Assembly (NCBI GenBank): GCA_016719295.1
Contig: JADKAF010000001.1
Location: forward strand, 1,116,001-1,180,000
DNA: 64,000 nucleotides
Source of the DNA: Planctomycetota bacterium
Lineage (GTDB): Bacteria > Planctomycetota > UBA1135 > JADKAF01
Reading direction: 5' to 3'
Numbering within the stretch: position 1 is the stretch's first letter; the number at the start of each line of letters is the position of its first letter. Of the stretch, positions 8,394-16,953 are shown piece by piece. The notes beneath the pieces were generated by a model that was not told where the DNA came from, searched no databases, and was given only the letters and a program-made list of their open reading frames with translations. The translations under genes and the position numbers were made by a program.

Positions 8394-9919
8394 TTCTCGC
8401 CGTCCTTCTTCGCGCCGTTCTTCGGCGCGCTCTTCTTCGCGGCCGGATCGAGCTCGCCTCCGAGGTAGCCGAGGGTGCGGAGCTGCTCCAAGCGCGCGGC
8501 CTCCGCCGGATCTACCACCGCGTCTTCCTCCGCGCCGAACGCCGAAGGCACGGCATCGTGCGACGGGATCTCGGCCACCTTGCCCACGAGCTCGCTCCCG
8601 CGCGCGAGCGCGCCGTAGAGGATCGAGCCGCGCATGTCCTTGCCGCGCGGGATCTCGTAGAGCGCGAGCAGCGTCGGCGCCAGATCGTGTACGCGCCCTT
8701 CGAGGTCGAGCTCGCGCGCTCGGAAGCTCGTGCGTTCGAACGCGACCGCGCTCGGCTGCCAGCTCGGACCCGCTGCGACGAAGACACCCGGCGGCGCGTC
8801 GGCGTGCGCGCCCGAGTTCAGGAGCTGCAGCGGCTGCGTGCCCTCGAAGCGCCGATCGAAGAAGTCGCCGTGCATACCGTGATCGGAGACGAGCACGACA
8901 TCGGAGTCTCGCGGCCATGCGGCGACGAGCTCGCCGATCACGCGATCGAGATGCACGTAGTAGCGCTCGAGCAACGCCCCGAGCTGCGCGCGCTCCGCCT
9001 CACTCGGCGCGTCGCGGAACCCCTCCGGATACGCGAAGCGCCAGAATCGATGCCCGAGCACGTCGGCGCCGCCGAAATAGATCATCGAGAGATCCGCGCG
9101 GCCGTCCTTCTGCGCCAGGTGCAGCGCGACCTGGCGGTAGATCTCATCGGCGAGGAGCGACCAGCGCGAGTTCTCCCACAGCCGCCCACCCACGGAGCTC
9201 GGATCGATCGCGAGCGGCCCGAAGACCTCGTTCAGCAGCGCATCGAGCCCGGCCTCCGCTCGCGCGGCAATCGCGAGCAGCTCGTCCTGACGCTCGGGCG
9301 GATGTACTTGGCGCGGCACATCGCGGCGGAGACGCCCCTTCCACATGCGCCCCTCGATGCTCTCGTCCTCGAGCGCGTTGGTCTGCGCGACCATCACGCC
9401 GTGCACCCGCTCCGCAGGCCAGGTGACCCACCAGCCGATCACGCGCACCGCGTAGCCCGCGTCGGAGAAGATCGACCACAGCGCCTTGCAGCGCCGATCG
9501 CGCCGATCGTAGAGGCGCTCTGCTTCCCCTGGCGCGCCCTCGCGCACGAAGCCGTGGATCCCGTGCTCGTCGGGGTTCTTCGAGGTCGCCATCGAGGTCC
9601 AGATCGCCGGCGAGATCGTAGGCTCGAAGGTCTGGAGCTTCCCGCCGCGGCCGCGCGCGAGCAGCGCCTCGACATGCGGCATGCGACCGCTGGCGACCAA
9701 AGGTGCCGCGATCGACCACTCGAAGCCGTCGAGCCCGATCACGAGGATGGGCGCCGGCTCGGGCGCGGCCGCCGTCGAGGTGCGGCTCTGCGGAGCGGAA
9801 GACGGACGCTCTCCGCAGGCCGACAGCATCCACGCGAAACAGATCCACGCGAGACAGAGCCCCAACGCGAGCGACGCTCGCGGCATGCGCGAACCGGCAG
9901 CAGGAACGACGGAGCTCAT
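8390..9919 (-). CDS. Lipoprotein of the alkaline phosphatase superfamily (phosphodiesterase/nucleotide pyrophosphatase type)
   Basis: This 509-residue exported enzyme has an N-terminal signal ending in the lipobox 'MLSAC', giving a lipid-anchored periplasmic or outer-membrane protein. The metal-binding and active-site elements of the type I phosphodiesterase fold are present: 'VIGLDGFEW' (metal-1 Asp), 'TISPAIWTSMAT' (candidate Thr nucleophile), 'YFGGADVLGHRFW' (Asp/His) and 'LVSDHGMHGDF' (Asp/His). These proteins hydrolyse phosphate mono- or diesters, and the substrate is unknown. An internal ATG at residue 12 is an alternative start that keeps the signal peptide. The start overlaps the sulfatase-fold gene stop by 4 bases (ATGA), and the stop overlaps the SDR start, making a coupled three-gene operon. 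Confidence 0.85.
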   Translation of the reverse strand: MSSVVPAAGSRMPRASLALGLCLAWICFAWMLSACGERPSSAPQSRTSTAAAPEPAPILVIGLDGFEWSIAAPLVASGRMPHVEALLARGRGGKLQTFEPTISPAIWTSMATSKNPDEHGIHGFVREGAPGEAERLYDRRDRRCKALWSIFSDAGYAVRVIGWWVTWPAERVHGVMVAQTNALEDESIEGRMWKGRLRRDVPRQVHPPERQDELLAIAARAEAGLDALLNEVFGPLAIDPSSVGGRLWENSRWSLLADEIYRQVALHLAQKDGRADLSMIYFGGADVLGHRFWRFAYPEGFRDAPSEAERAQLGALLERYYVHLDRVIGELVAAWPRDSDVVLVSDHGMHGDFFDRRFEGTQPLQLLNSGAHADAPPGVFVAAGPSWQPSAVAFERTSFRARELDLEGRVHDLAPTLLALYEIPRGKDMRGSILYGALARGSELVGKVAEIPSHDAVPSAFGAEEDAVVDPAEAARLEQLRTLGYLGGELDPAAKKSAPKNGAKKDGEK

Positions 9920-12111
9920 CGCGGGGATCCTACGCCAGCGGGGGCCGTGTAGCCGAGAGCGCGCAGCGCACGCGCACCCGCTTCATCGATCTCCGCAGGC
10001 GCCGAGCGCAGGGGCTGCGCCGCTCGCTCGAAGGCCTGGAGCGCGGCTCGCGCCCCTTCCTCCAGGGACGCGCCGATGCGGCGTTCGCCGAGGCCGGGAC
10101 CGCGGAGTTCCACGAGCTCCGTGGTCCCGGCCTCGATCTGCGCAAGGTAATCGGCGTCGCGGTGCGCCACGCGGTGCAGGATCTCGAAGCGCTCGCCGGC
10201 GAGCCGTCCGACGGCGAGCCCGTGGGCGTGCTCGAAGAAGACCGCTCGCTCCTCCCGCGGATCCGCGAGCCACGGCAGCAGCGAGCGCGAGCGCACGGTC
10301 CCCGGCACCTCGACGTCGAGCAGCTCGCAGAGCGTGGGCAGCAGATCGACCAACGACGCCGCGCGCGCCTCGCGTCGCCCGCCCTCGAGTCCGTCGGCGA
10401 CGAGGATGCAGGGCACGCGCAGCACCTGCGGCACGAGCCCGCCGTGATTGAAGTAGATCCCGTTCTCGCCGAGCGACTCGCCGTGGTCGGCGACGAAGAG
10501 CAGCACCCGCGGTCGCCGGCGTTCCTCGAGCCGCGCGAGCAAGCGCCCGAGCTCGTGATCGAGGTAGTCCACCTCCGCGCGATACTGCGCGCGCGGGAAC
10601 GCGACATCGCGCACCGGGAACGGCGCCGCGAGCTCGTCGAGGAACTGCGGCGGGATCGCCTCCGCGCTCGGCTGCGCCGGATCGCCGCTGCCGTAGTACT
10701 TGCGATCGAAGGGCGCCGGCGGCCCGTACGGCGTGTGTGGATCGAAGAAGTGCGCCCATAAGAAGAGCGGCTCCGCGGCCTCGAGCGGCAGCGCCTCCTC
10801 CAGCGCGCGATTCACCCGAGCCCCCGAGCGCACCCAGTCCGGGCTCTCTCCGACGCGATCGAAGCCCTGCGAGAGATTCGAGAACGACGCACTCAGGTGC
10901 TTCGCCCCCTGGGCCGCGACGCAGAGATAGTCGCGCTCGCGCAGCACTTCGGCCAGCGTCACCGCGGCGTCGTCGAGGCGCGTCCGGTTGTCGTAGACGC
11001 CGTGATCGCGCGCCGGCAAGCCCGTGAACAGCGAGGCGTGCGACGGGTTGGTCATGTTGACCGTCGTGTGCAGGCGCTCGAAGAGCACGCCGCGCTTGGC
11101 GAGCGCGTCGATCACCGGCGTGCTCGTCTGCGTCGCGCCGTAGCAGCCCAAGTGATCGGCGCGCAGGGTATCGGCCGTGATCACGACGAGGTCTTTGCGC
11201 TCGCGCGGCGCGGGGCGATCGAAGAGCCGCGCTTCGCTGACGAGGAACCCGCCGGGCTCGCGCGGCCGCAGCAGCACGAGCTCGCGCACTTCGGGCGGCA
11301 GCTCCAGCGAAGCTTCGCTCCAGCGCTGCGCCAGCTCCGCTCGCAGCTCCTCGCGCCAGAGCACGCGGCCACCGCTGCGCCCCTCGAGCGCGAGGCGTCC
11401 CTCGCGCGCGGCCCCATCCGGGCTCCAGGCGAAGCGCACGCGGCGCGCGCCCGCGGGCAGATCGAAGCGCGCGCTCGCCTCCGACGGCACGTGCACTCCG
11501 CGCAACACGAGCTCGCCGCGCCGCAACCAGCGCAGCGCTGAGGGGGCCTCTTCCAGCTCCGTCCAACGCGCCGCGACGAGACGCACGGCCCGACCTTCGA
11601 GATCCGGACCGATCGTCAGGTAGTGGATCGGCACATCGCCGACGAGCTCGGCGAGGGAGATCACCGCTCGAGAGCGGCGCGCATCGAACCAGATCGGCGC
11701 CTCGAGCTCCGGCAGTACTCGTCCCTCCGCCGCGCGAGGCTGCACACGCACCACACCGTCCACGCGCACCGGCGTCTCGACCTCGAGCTCCAAGAGCGCA
11801 AGCCCGCGCAGCGGCGTCGTCAGCTCGCAGATCAGCGCGTCTCCGCGCAGCTCGAGCGGCCCCGCCTCCAACGCCTGCCGCGTATGGAAGGAGCGCCGCG
11901 CCACGGGAGCGTCCGAGCCGAGGAGATCGAAGCTGCGCACCACGCGCGGCGCCGCGCCTTCGACGCGCGGCGCGATGGCCGAGATCACGGTGCGCGCCCC
12001 GCTCGGCGCCGGCACGTCGGCCCACGGGTCGCGCTGACACGCGCTCATCAGGAGCGCGATCGCAGCGCAGCCGTGAGCGATGGAGGCCTGGTACGCGCGT
12101 GCCTCGAGCAT
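9916..12111 (-). CDS. Sulfatase-fold lipoprotein with Thr in the nucleophile position
   Basis: The chosen start at 12111 gives 731 residues with a lipoprotein signal ending in 'LLMSAC'. The N-terminal third is a region without a recognised family, rich in beta-strand-like segments. The C-terminal half is a sulfatase/alkaline phosphatase fold: 'VVITADTLRADHLGCYG' (metal Asp pair), 'HFFDPHTPYGPP', and 'LFVADHGESLGENGIY' (Asp/His). The nucleophile loop reads 'TNPSHASLFTG'. The cysteine/serine that becomes formylglycine in true sulfatases is Thr, and the usual Arg is His. This is known from phosphotransferase/phosphodiesterase-like members, so sulfate-ester hydrolysis is doubtful. It is the first gene of the operon with the two genes downstream. 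Confidence 0.85.
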   Translation of the reverse strand: MLEARAYQASIAHGCAAIALLMSACQRDPWADVPAPSGARTVISAIAPRVEGAAPRVVRSFDLLGSDAPVARRSFHTRQALEAGPLELRGDALICELTTPLRGLALLELEVETPVRVDGVVRVQPRAAEGRVLPELEAPIWFDARRSRAVISLAELVGDVPIHYLTIGPDLEGRAVRLVAARWTELEEAPSALRWLRRGELVLRGVHVPSEASARFDLPAGARRVRFAWSPDGAAREGRLALEGRSGGRVLWREELRAELAQRWSEASLELPPEVRELVLLRPREPGGFLVSEARLFDRPAPRERKDLVVITADTLRADHLGCYGATQTSTPVIDALAKRGVLFERLHTTVNMTNPSHASLFTGLPARDHGVYDNRTRLDDAAVTLAEVLRERDYLCVAAQGAKHLSASFSNLSQGFDRVGESPDWVRSGARVNRALEEALPLEAAEPLFLWAHFFDPHTPYGPPAPFDRKYYGSGDPAQPSAEAIPPQFLDELAAPFPVRDVAFPRAQYRAEVDYLDHELGRLLARLEERRRPRVLLFVADHGESLGENGIYFNHGGLVPQVLRVPCILVADGLEGGRREARAASLVDLLPTLCELLDVEVPGTVRSRSLLPWLADPREERAVFFEHAHGLAVGRLAGERFEILHRVAHRDADYLAQIEAGTTELVELRGPGLGERRIGASLEEGARAALQAFERAAQPLRSAPAEIDEAGARALRALGYTAPAGVGSPR

Positions 12112-12387
12112 GGGAATCAACCCGAGAGCTCCCGGCGCACGATGTCGACCTTCGTGACGCGAAGGATCCGTTCCTCGACGCTCATCGAAGCACCTGCGAT
12201 CCTCGAGGAAGCGCCTGCAGCGCGGTCTCCAGCGCACTTCCCGCGGACCGCGCCGGAGCGCGATGGCAAAGGAATCGAGCGCGCCGCCGGAGCTCCGGGA
12301 ACGACGCGCTCGTCCATGGGCTTCGCGAGCGTCGCAGCGCACGCGAGCCGAAGCCGCCCCCGCGCTCCTCCGAGCGCGGAGCGCGCC
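12112..12387. other. Intergenic region upstream of the sulfatase-fold operon
   Basis: This 276-bp gap between the ferredoxin stop and the lipoprotein operon start presumably carries the operon promoter, but no clear -35/-10 pair is visible. It contains a possible 22-codon minus-strand leader ORF (ATG at 12185, stop at 12117, preceded by AGGTG) and a small hairpin inside that ORF, CCTTCG/CGAAGG around 5 bases. Confidence 0.3.
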
Positions 12388-12720
12388 TCACTTCTTGTAG
12401 TTCTGGTAGTAGGAGTTCGCCGCGGTGCCCGCGACGCCCTTCTCCTTCTCCCACTTCTCGCGCGTGATGGCGACCTTCAGATCGCCCTTCTTGAACACAT
12501 CGACGGCCTTCTGGATGTACTTCTCCCACTCGGAGGGCACGTCGGTGTCCGGGAAGATCGCATCCACGGGACACTCGGGGCGGCAGGCATCGCAGTCGAT
12601 GCACTCGTCGGGATTGATGAAGAGCTGATCGGGCCCCTCGTAGAAGCACTCGACGGGGCAGACATCCACGCAGGCGTGGTCTTTGGTTCCGATGCAGGGT
12701 TCGGTGATGACGTAGGCCAC
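12388..12720 (-). CDS. 7Fe/8Fe ferredoxin (FdxA-like)
   Basis: This 110-residue soluble electron carrier begins with 'VAYVITEPCIGTKDHACVD', matching the start of bacterial seven-iron ferredoxins, which decides the GTG start at 12720. The first cluster motif is C-x7-C-x3-C-P-x2-C ('EPCIGTKDHACVDVCPVEC'), typical of a [3Fe-4S] (or convertible) site. The second is C-x2-C-x2-C-x3-C-P ('CIDCDACRPECPVDAIF') for a [4Fe-4S] site. A charged C-terminal helix of about 40 residues follows, as in FdxA. It lies 208 bp downstream of the tandem dynamin genes on the same strand, with room for its own promoter, so a functional link to the dynamins is not implied. Confidence 0.92.
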   Translation of the reverse strand: MAYVITEPCIGTKDHACVDVCPVECFYEGPDQLFINPDECIDCDACRPECPVDAIFPDTDVPSEWEKYIQKAVDVFKKGDLKVAITREKWEKEKGVAGTAANSYYQNYKK

Positions 12721-12928
12721 GGTCGGGTAGCTCCGGACGATCGTCGGCGTTGGGGACTCGTCGCGCGGGACGCCGGCACCGAGAAGGTCGGCACCGGGAC
12801 ACATCAGCACCGAGGACGGTGGAGCCCGAGGACGAAGTGCGGGCCAGGTAGGCTGGCGTCGCGCGAAGGGAAATACGACGCAGCCGCGGGCCGCGCAACC
12901 TCTTTTCCCCGCGCGGGCCGTTCTCGGC

Positions 12929-14962
12929 TCAGATGCCCGGGTCGAGGGCGGCGAAGCCGGCGAAGCGCTCGATGCCCTCCAGGGCGGCCTCGAGGTGGGC
13001 GCGGCGCGCGCGGGCGTCGGCGAGGAGCTCCTCGAGCTCGGCGCGCGAACGCCGCTCGAGCTCGGCGAGCGCCTGCTCGACCGCCGGGGCCAGGTGCTCG
13101 TGGAGCCCGGCCTCGGCCGCTCCGAGCTCGCGCCGCACGCGGGAGTCTAGCTCTTCGCGAACGCGTCGCAGGATCTCCGTGCGCTGGCCCTCGCGGAGCA
13201 GCACCTGGCGCTTCAGCAGCGCGGGGATGCTCGCGCGGCGCACCCACTCCTCCACGCTCTCGCGCACCGTATGGTCATAGCCGAGCCGGGCGGCGAACGA
13301 GACCGCGAGGCCGATCACCGCTCCGGCGATCAGCCCCAGGGGTCCGGCGGCGATGAGCGCGGCGCCGCCGCCGCCGCAGAGGACGGCCCCCAGGACCGCA
13401 GCGACCACGGTGCCCAATCCGCCGAGCGAGCGATCCACCGCCGCCATCACGGGCTGGAGGGCGGCGCCGACGAACTCGTCCGGACCGGCCACCGCGCCGA
13501 GCCGGAGCTCGAGCTCGGGATCGCGCTCCAGCGTGCGGCGCATCTGCGCCTCGATGAGCAAGCGCACCTGCTCGCGCAGCCGCAGGAGCGCGCTCGCGCG
13601 GCGCTCTTCCAGCCGCGCTCCGAGCTCCTTCAGCCGCTCGGCCGACGCGGCTTGGATGCGCGCCTCCAGGCGCTCGATCGGATCCGAGGTGTCGAGCCAG
13701 GCCTCGAGCTCGCGCCGCAGATGCTCGTCGACGAGCTCGCGCACCCACGGTGAGAAGACCTCGGTCAAGCCGAGCACCTGCGCGCGCGAGGCCTCCTCGA
13801 CGCGCGCGCGCACATCGGCCAAGCGCTCGGGAAGGCGCGCGAGCTCGGCTTCGAGGAGCGCGATCTCCAGGCGGCTCTTCTCCCTCCGCTCCTCGAGGGC
13901 CGGCCGCAGCTCGCGCAGGCGCTCTCCGACGGCCAGCGTCGCGGCGCGCAGCTCGCGCTCGCGCTGGTCGAGCTCGCGCGGCCAGCGCTGATCGTCGGCG
14001 ATGAAGTGCTGGAGGGCCGCGTCGAAGCGCGCATAGCCGCTGCGTTCGAGCTCGGCGGTGCAGGCGACGACGTCGCCCGCACCACTCGTCTGCTGCAAGC
14101 GCGCTCCCGCGGCCGCGAGCACGTCGACGAAGAAGACCTGCAGTCGCCCTTCCTCGGCGGCGTGCGCGAAGAGGCGATCGCGCCCCGCGACATCGCGCTC
14201 GAAGCGCGAGCGCAAGGCGCTCTCCGCGGCGGTGCCCCACTCGCTGGGCACGAGGCCCTGCGCCGACAGGTTCGTCGCGCGCGCGTCGCAGTTCACGACG
14301 AAGAACACGCGCGGCACGCGCTCCAGCGCCAAGCGCAGGAACTCCACGTTCTCCTGGTGGAAGACCGCGCCGTAGCGCGCGACGAGGATCACCGCATGCG
14401 CCTCGCTCTGCAGCGAGAGCTCGGCGTGCGCCGAGAAGACGCGCAGCACGTCGCCCAGGCCGGGCGTGTCGATCAGCACGACGTCTTCCGGCAGCCCCGC
14501 GTCGGGCAGCGGCACCGCGACCGCGCGGACGCCCTTCTCGTTCCGCGGGTTCTTCTCCTGCGTGGTGAACTCCGCCACCGCGTCGGCCTCCGCGGGGATC
14601 GCGAGCGGCTCGCGCCCGTCGAGGAAGCTCACCAGAGCTGGCCCGCTGCCGGAGTAGAGCTGCACCATCGCGGCGGTCGTCGGCAGCGCGTCGATGCGGC
14701 TCAGGTAGCGCCCCGCCAGCGCGTTCAGCAGCGTCGACTTGCCCATGCGGATCAAGCCGAAGACGCCGATCTTGTAGTGCGCCTCTTCCAAGCGCGAGCT
14801 CGCGCGCGCGACGCGCTCCGCGCTCGTCTCCAGGAGCACGCGGAGCTCCCCTGGCAGCGCTCCGGTCTGGCAGATCGCGGCCACGCGCGAGATCTCGCTC
14901 GCGAGGGCGCGCGCGTGATGCACGAGGAGGCGCCGTCGCTCGCGCAGCTCGTCGCTCAGCAT
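12929..14962 (-). CDS. Bacterial dynamin-like GTPase, second of a pair
   Basis: This 677-residue large GTPase is likely to act in membrane remodelling, fusion or repair. The P-loop is 'GLIRMGKSTLLNAL' (about residues 69-80), switch II is 'IDTPGLGDV' (164-172), and 'VVNCDA' stands at the base-specificity position. Long coiled-coil stretches (about 310-480 and 570-677) form the expected helical neck/trunk. A Gly/Ala-rich hydrophobic segment at about 513-558 is the membrane paddle. ATG at 14962 overlaps the stop of the upstream dynamin gene by 7 bases, so the two are translationally coupled. Paired dynamins of this kind are known to act as hetero-oligomers in several bacteria; this is inferred here from gene order. 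Confidence 0.9.
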   Translation of the reverse strand: MLSDELRERRRLLVHHARALASEISRVAAICQTGALPGELRVLLETSAERVARASSRLEEAHYKIGVFGLIRMGKSTLLNALAGRYLSRIDALPTTAAMVQLYSGSGPALVSFLDGREPLAIPAEADAVAEFTTQEKNPRNEKGVRAVAVPLPDAGLPEDVVLIDTPGLGDVLRVFSAHAELSLQSEAHAVILVARYGAVFHQENVEFLRLALERVPRVFFVVNCDARATNLSAQGLVPSEWGTAAESALRSRFERDVAGRDRLFAHAAEEGRLQVFFVDVLAAAGARLQQTSGAGDVVACTAELERSGYARFDAALQHFIADDQRWPRELDQRERELRAATLAVGERLRELRPALEERREKSRLEIALLEAELARLPERLADVRARVEEASRAQVLGLTEVFSPWVRELVDEHLRRELEAWLDTSDPIERLEARIQAASAERLKELGARLEERRASALLRLREQVRLLIEAQMRRTLERDPELELRLGAVAGPDEFVGAALQPVMAAVDRSLGGLGTVVAAVLGAVLCGGGGAALIAAGPLGLIAGAVIGLAVSFAARLGYDHTVRESVEEWVRRASIPALLKRQVLLREGQRTEILRRVREELDSRVRRELGAAEAGLHEHLAPAVEQALAELERRSRAELEELLADARARRAHLEAALEGIERFAGFAALDPGI

Positions 14963-16863
14963 GTCGCCACCTCCTCCAGCGCCGCGGCGAGAGCCGCGAG
15001 CGCTCGCTCTTCGGCGGCGTGCTCCGGCGTCACCGCGGCCTTCGCTCCCGTCGCGTCGTCGAAGCGCTGCGCGAGCGCTCGCAGCCGCTCCGCGCGCTGC
15101 TCGGCTCGCGCGCTCGCACGCCGCAAGAGCTCGGCGCCGAGCGGCCGCACGCGACGCTCGTCGATGCCGGAGACGAGCGCGCGCTTCAACAGCACAGGCA
15201 GCCCCGCGCGCAGCAGACGCCGCCACGCGTAGGCGCCGGCGAGCGCGCCGACCGCGAGCCCGACCAGCAGCGCGACGAGGATGCCGAGCGCGGCGCTGAG
15301 CAGCGCTCCAGCGATCGGCAGGTCGATCCGCGCCTCCATCGCGCGCGTCGCCGGTCCCGCGACGATCCAGCCGGCGAGCACGCCGAACGGCAGGCCGAGC
15401 CAGAAGCGCCCGGAGAGCTTCGGCGCGCCGAGCAGCACCTCCAACGGCGCGTGCGCCTCTCGCGCGAGCGGCTCGAGCGCGGGGAGCGCCTCGGCGGGCG
15501 CGCCGAGGAGCGCCGCGAAGCGGCTCGCTTCGTCGAGCATGGCCGCGCCGCGCGCCTCGAGCGCGCGCTCGGCCGCCGCGAGCTCGCGCTCGATCTCCTC
15601 GGCGAGCACGGCCGCCGCATCGGGTCGCACGCGCCACGCGCGCACGCAGCGCAGCACGCTCGCGGCGAGCTCGCCTTCCCAGAGCTCGCGCGCCGCGGCC
15701 GCCGCGCCGCGCACGAGGTCCTCTGCGCGCGAGGCGAGCTCGCGCTGCGCGCGCTCGCGATGCGCGGCCGCGCGCGCCTCCTCCGCGGCAGCCGCCTCGC
15801 GCTCCGCGGCGCGGCGCGCGCGCTCGGCTTCCACGCGCTCGCCCAGCGTTGCGGCGCGCGCGCGCAGCGCGTGCTCGGCGGCGGCGAGGTTCCCCGCGAG
15901 CACGCTGCGGCGCCGCGCTTGGAAGCTCGCATCGCCGACGGTCGCGCGGAGCTCCGCGCGCAAGACATCCAGCGCGGCGCGATCGGCGCCTTCTCCGGCG
16001 AGAGCCGCACGCGCGGAGAAGACGTGCACGCGCAGCAAGCCGTCCGCGAGCGCGCCCGGCGCGCGTGGCGACTCCGCGAGGCGCTCGGCCAAGCGCGCGC
16101 GGAGCGCCGCGTCGTCGCGCGCGGCGAGCTCCGCGCCCTGCGCGTCGAGGCCGCGCGCGCCGGCATCGACGTTCGCGACGAGCAGCACGAGCGGGCAGCG
16201 ACGCAGCGCGCGCTCCAGCAGATCGAAGCTCGCGCGCGTCCAGAGCGAGGTGCTCGAGCCCACGAGCACGGCGAGATCCAAGCGCTCGTCGAGATAGCGC
16301 TGCAAACGCTCGGGCTCGGCTTGCAGGACATCGCCTTCGCCAGGCGTGTCGGTGATCCCGACCTCCGCGCCGAGCAAGGTGGCCTCGCAGGGCAGCTCCA
16401 CGCAGTCGACGCCGTCGCGGTTCCGCGGGTTGCCGTCGTGGGTGATCCAGCGCGCGACCTCGTCGAGATCAGCCAGGGCGAGCGGCCGGCGGCGGAGCTC
16501 GGGGAGGAACAAGACGCGCGGCGCGCGGGCCCGTGGATCGAGGCGCAGGAAGACGCCCGTGGCGGGCAGCGCGGCGGTCGGCGAGAGCGCGCGTCCGAGC
16601 AGCGCGTTCAAGAGCGTCGACTTGCCCGCGTTGAGCTGGCCGATGATGCCGATCTCGAGGGCCCCGCTCGCGCCGGCGCGACGCTCGAGACCGGCCAGCT
16701 CCTCGCGCAGCGCTTCGAGCTCGGCGAGCTGCTCGTCGGCGATCGCTCGCGGACGCAGCGCCGAGCCCAGCGCCGCATCTGCGACGAGGGCGCGCTCCAG
16801 CGCGGCGCCGAGCGCGCGCGCGCGGCGCGCGAGCTCGAGCATGGCCGGGTCCTGCGCGATCAT
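14956..16863 (-). CDS. Bacterial dynamin-like GTPase, first of a pair
   Basis: This 635-residue GTPase with dynamin architecture has P-loop 'IGQLNAGKSTLLNALLG' (about residues 74-90), 'PATGVF' near the switch I Thr, switch II 'ITDTPGEGDV' and 'VANVDA' as the fourth GTPase motif. The middle is Ala/Glu/Arg-rich coiled coil. Two hydrophobic segments follow ('FWLGLPFGVLAGWIVAGP' and 'SAALGILVALLVGLAVGALA'), giving a membrane-inserting paddle. It starts with MIAQDPAM at 16863, and the frame further upstream overlaps the divergent glycosyltransferase promoter region. It is clearly homologous to, but diverged from, the downstream partner ('HDGNPRNRDGV' versus 'EKNPRNEKGV'). The stop overlaps the start of the second dynamin. 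The divergent neighbour is 90 bp away. Confidence 0.9.
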   Translation of the reverse strand: MIAQDPAMLELARRARALGAALERALVADAALGSALRPRAIADEQLAELEALREELAGLERRAGASGALEIGIIGQLNAGKSTLLNALLGRALSPTAALPATGVFLRLDPRARAPRVLFLPELRRRPLALADLDEVARWITHDGNPRNRDGVDCVELPCEATLLGAEVGITDTPGEGDVLQAEPERLQRYLDERLDLAVLVGSSTSLWTRASFDLLERALRRCPLVLLVANVDAGARGLDAQGAELAARDDAALRARLAERLAESPRAPGALADGLLRVHVFSARAALAGEGADRAALDVLRAELRATVGDASFQARRRSVLAGNLAAAEHALRARAATLGERVEAERARRAAEREAAAAEEARAAAHRERAQRELASRAEDLVRGAAAAARELWEGELAASVLRCVRAWRVRPDAAAVLAEEIERELAAAERALEARGAAMLDEASRFAALLGAPAEALPALEPLAREAHAPLEVLLGAPKLSGRFWLGLPFGVLAGWIVAGPATRAMEARIDLPIAGALLSAALGILVALLVGLAVGALAGAYAWRRLLRAGLPVLLKRALVSGIDERRVRPLGAELLRRASARAEQRAERLRALAQRFDDATGAKAAVTPEHAAEERALAALAAALEEVATC

Positions 16864-16953
16864 GGCGCGGGACGATAGCAGAGCGGGCGCGCGCTTCCCA
16901 CCGCCGCGGGGAACGGGCGAGGATCTGCGCGCGCCTTCCGCGCCGCCCCACCG

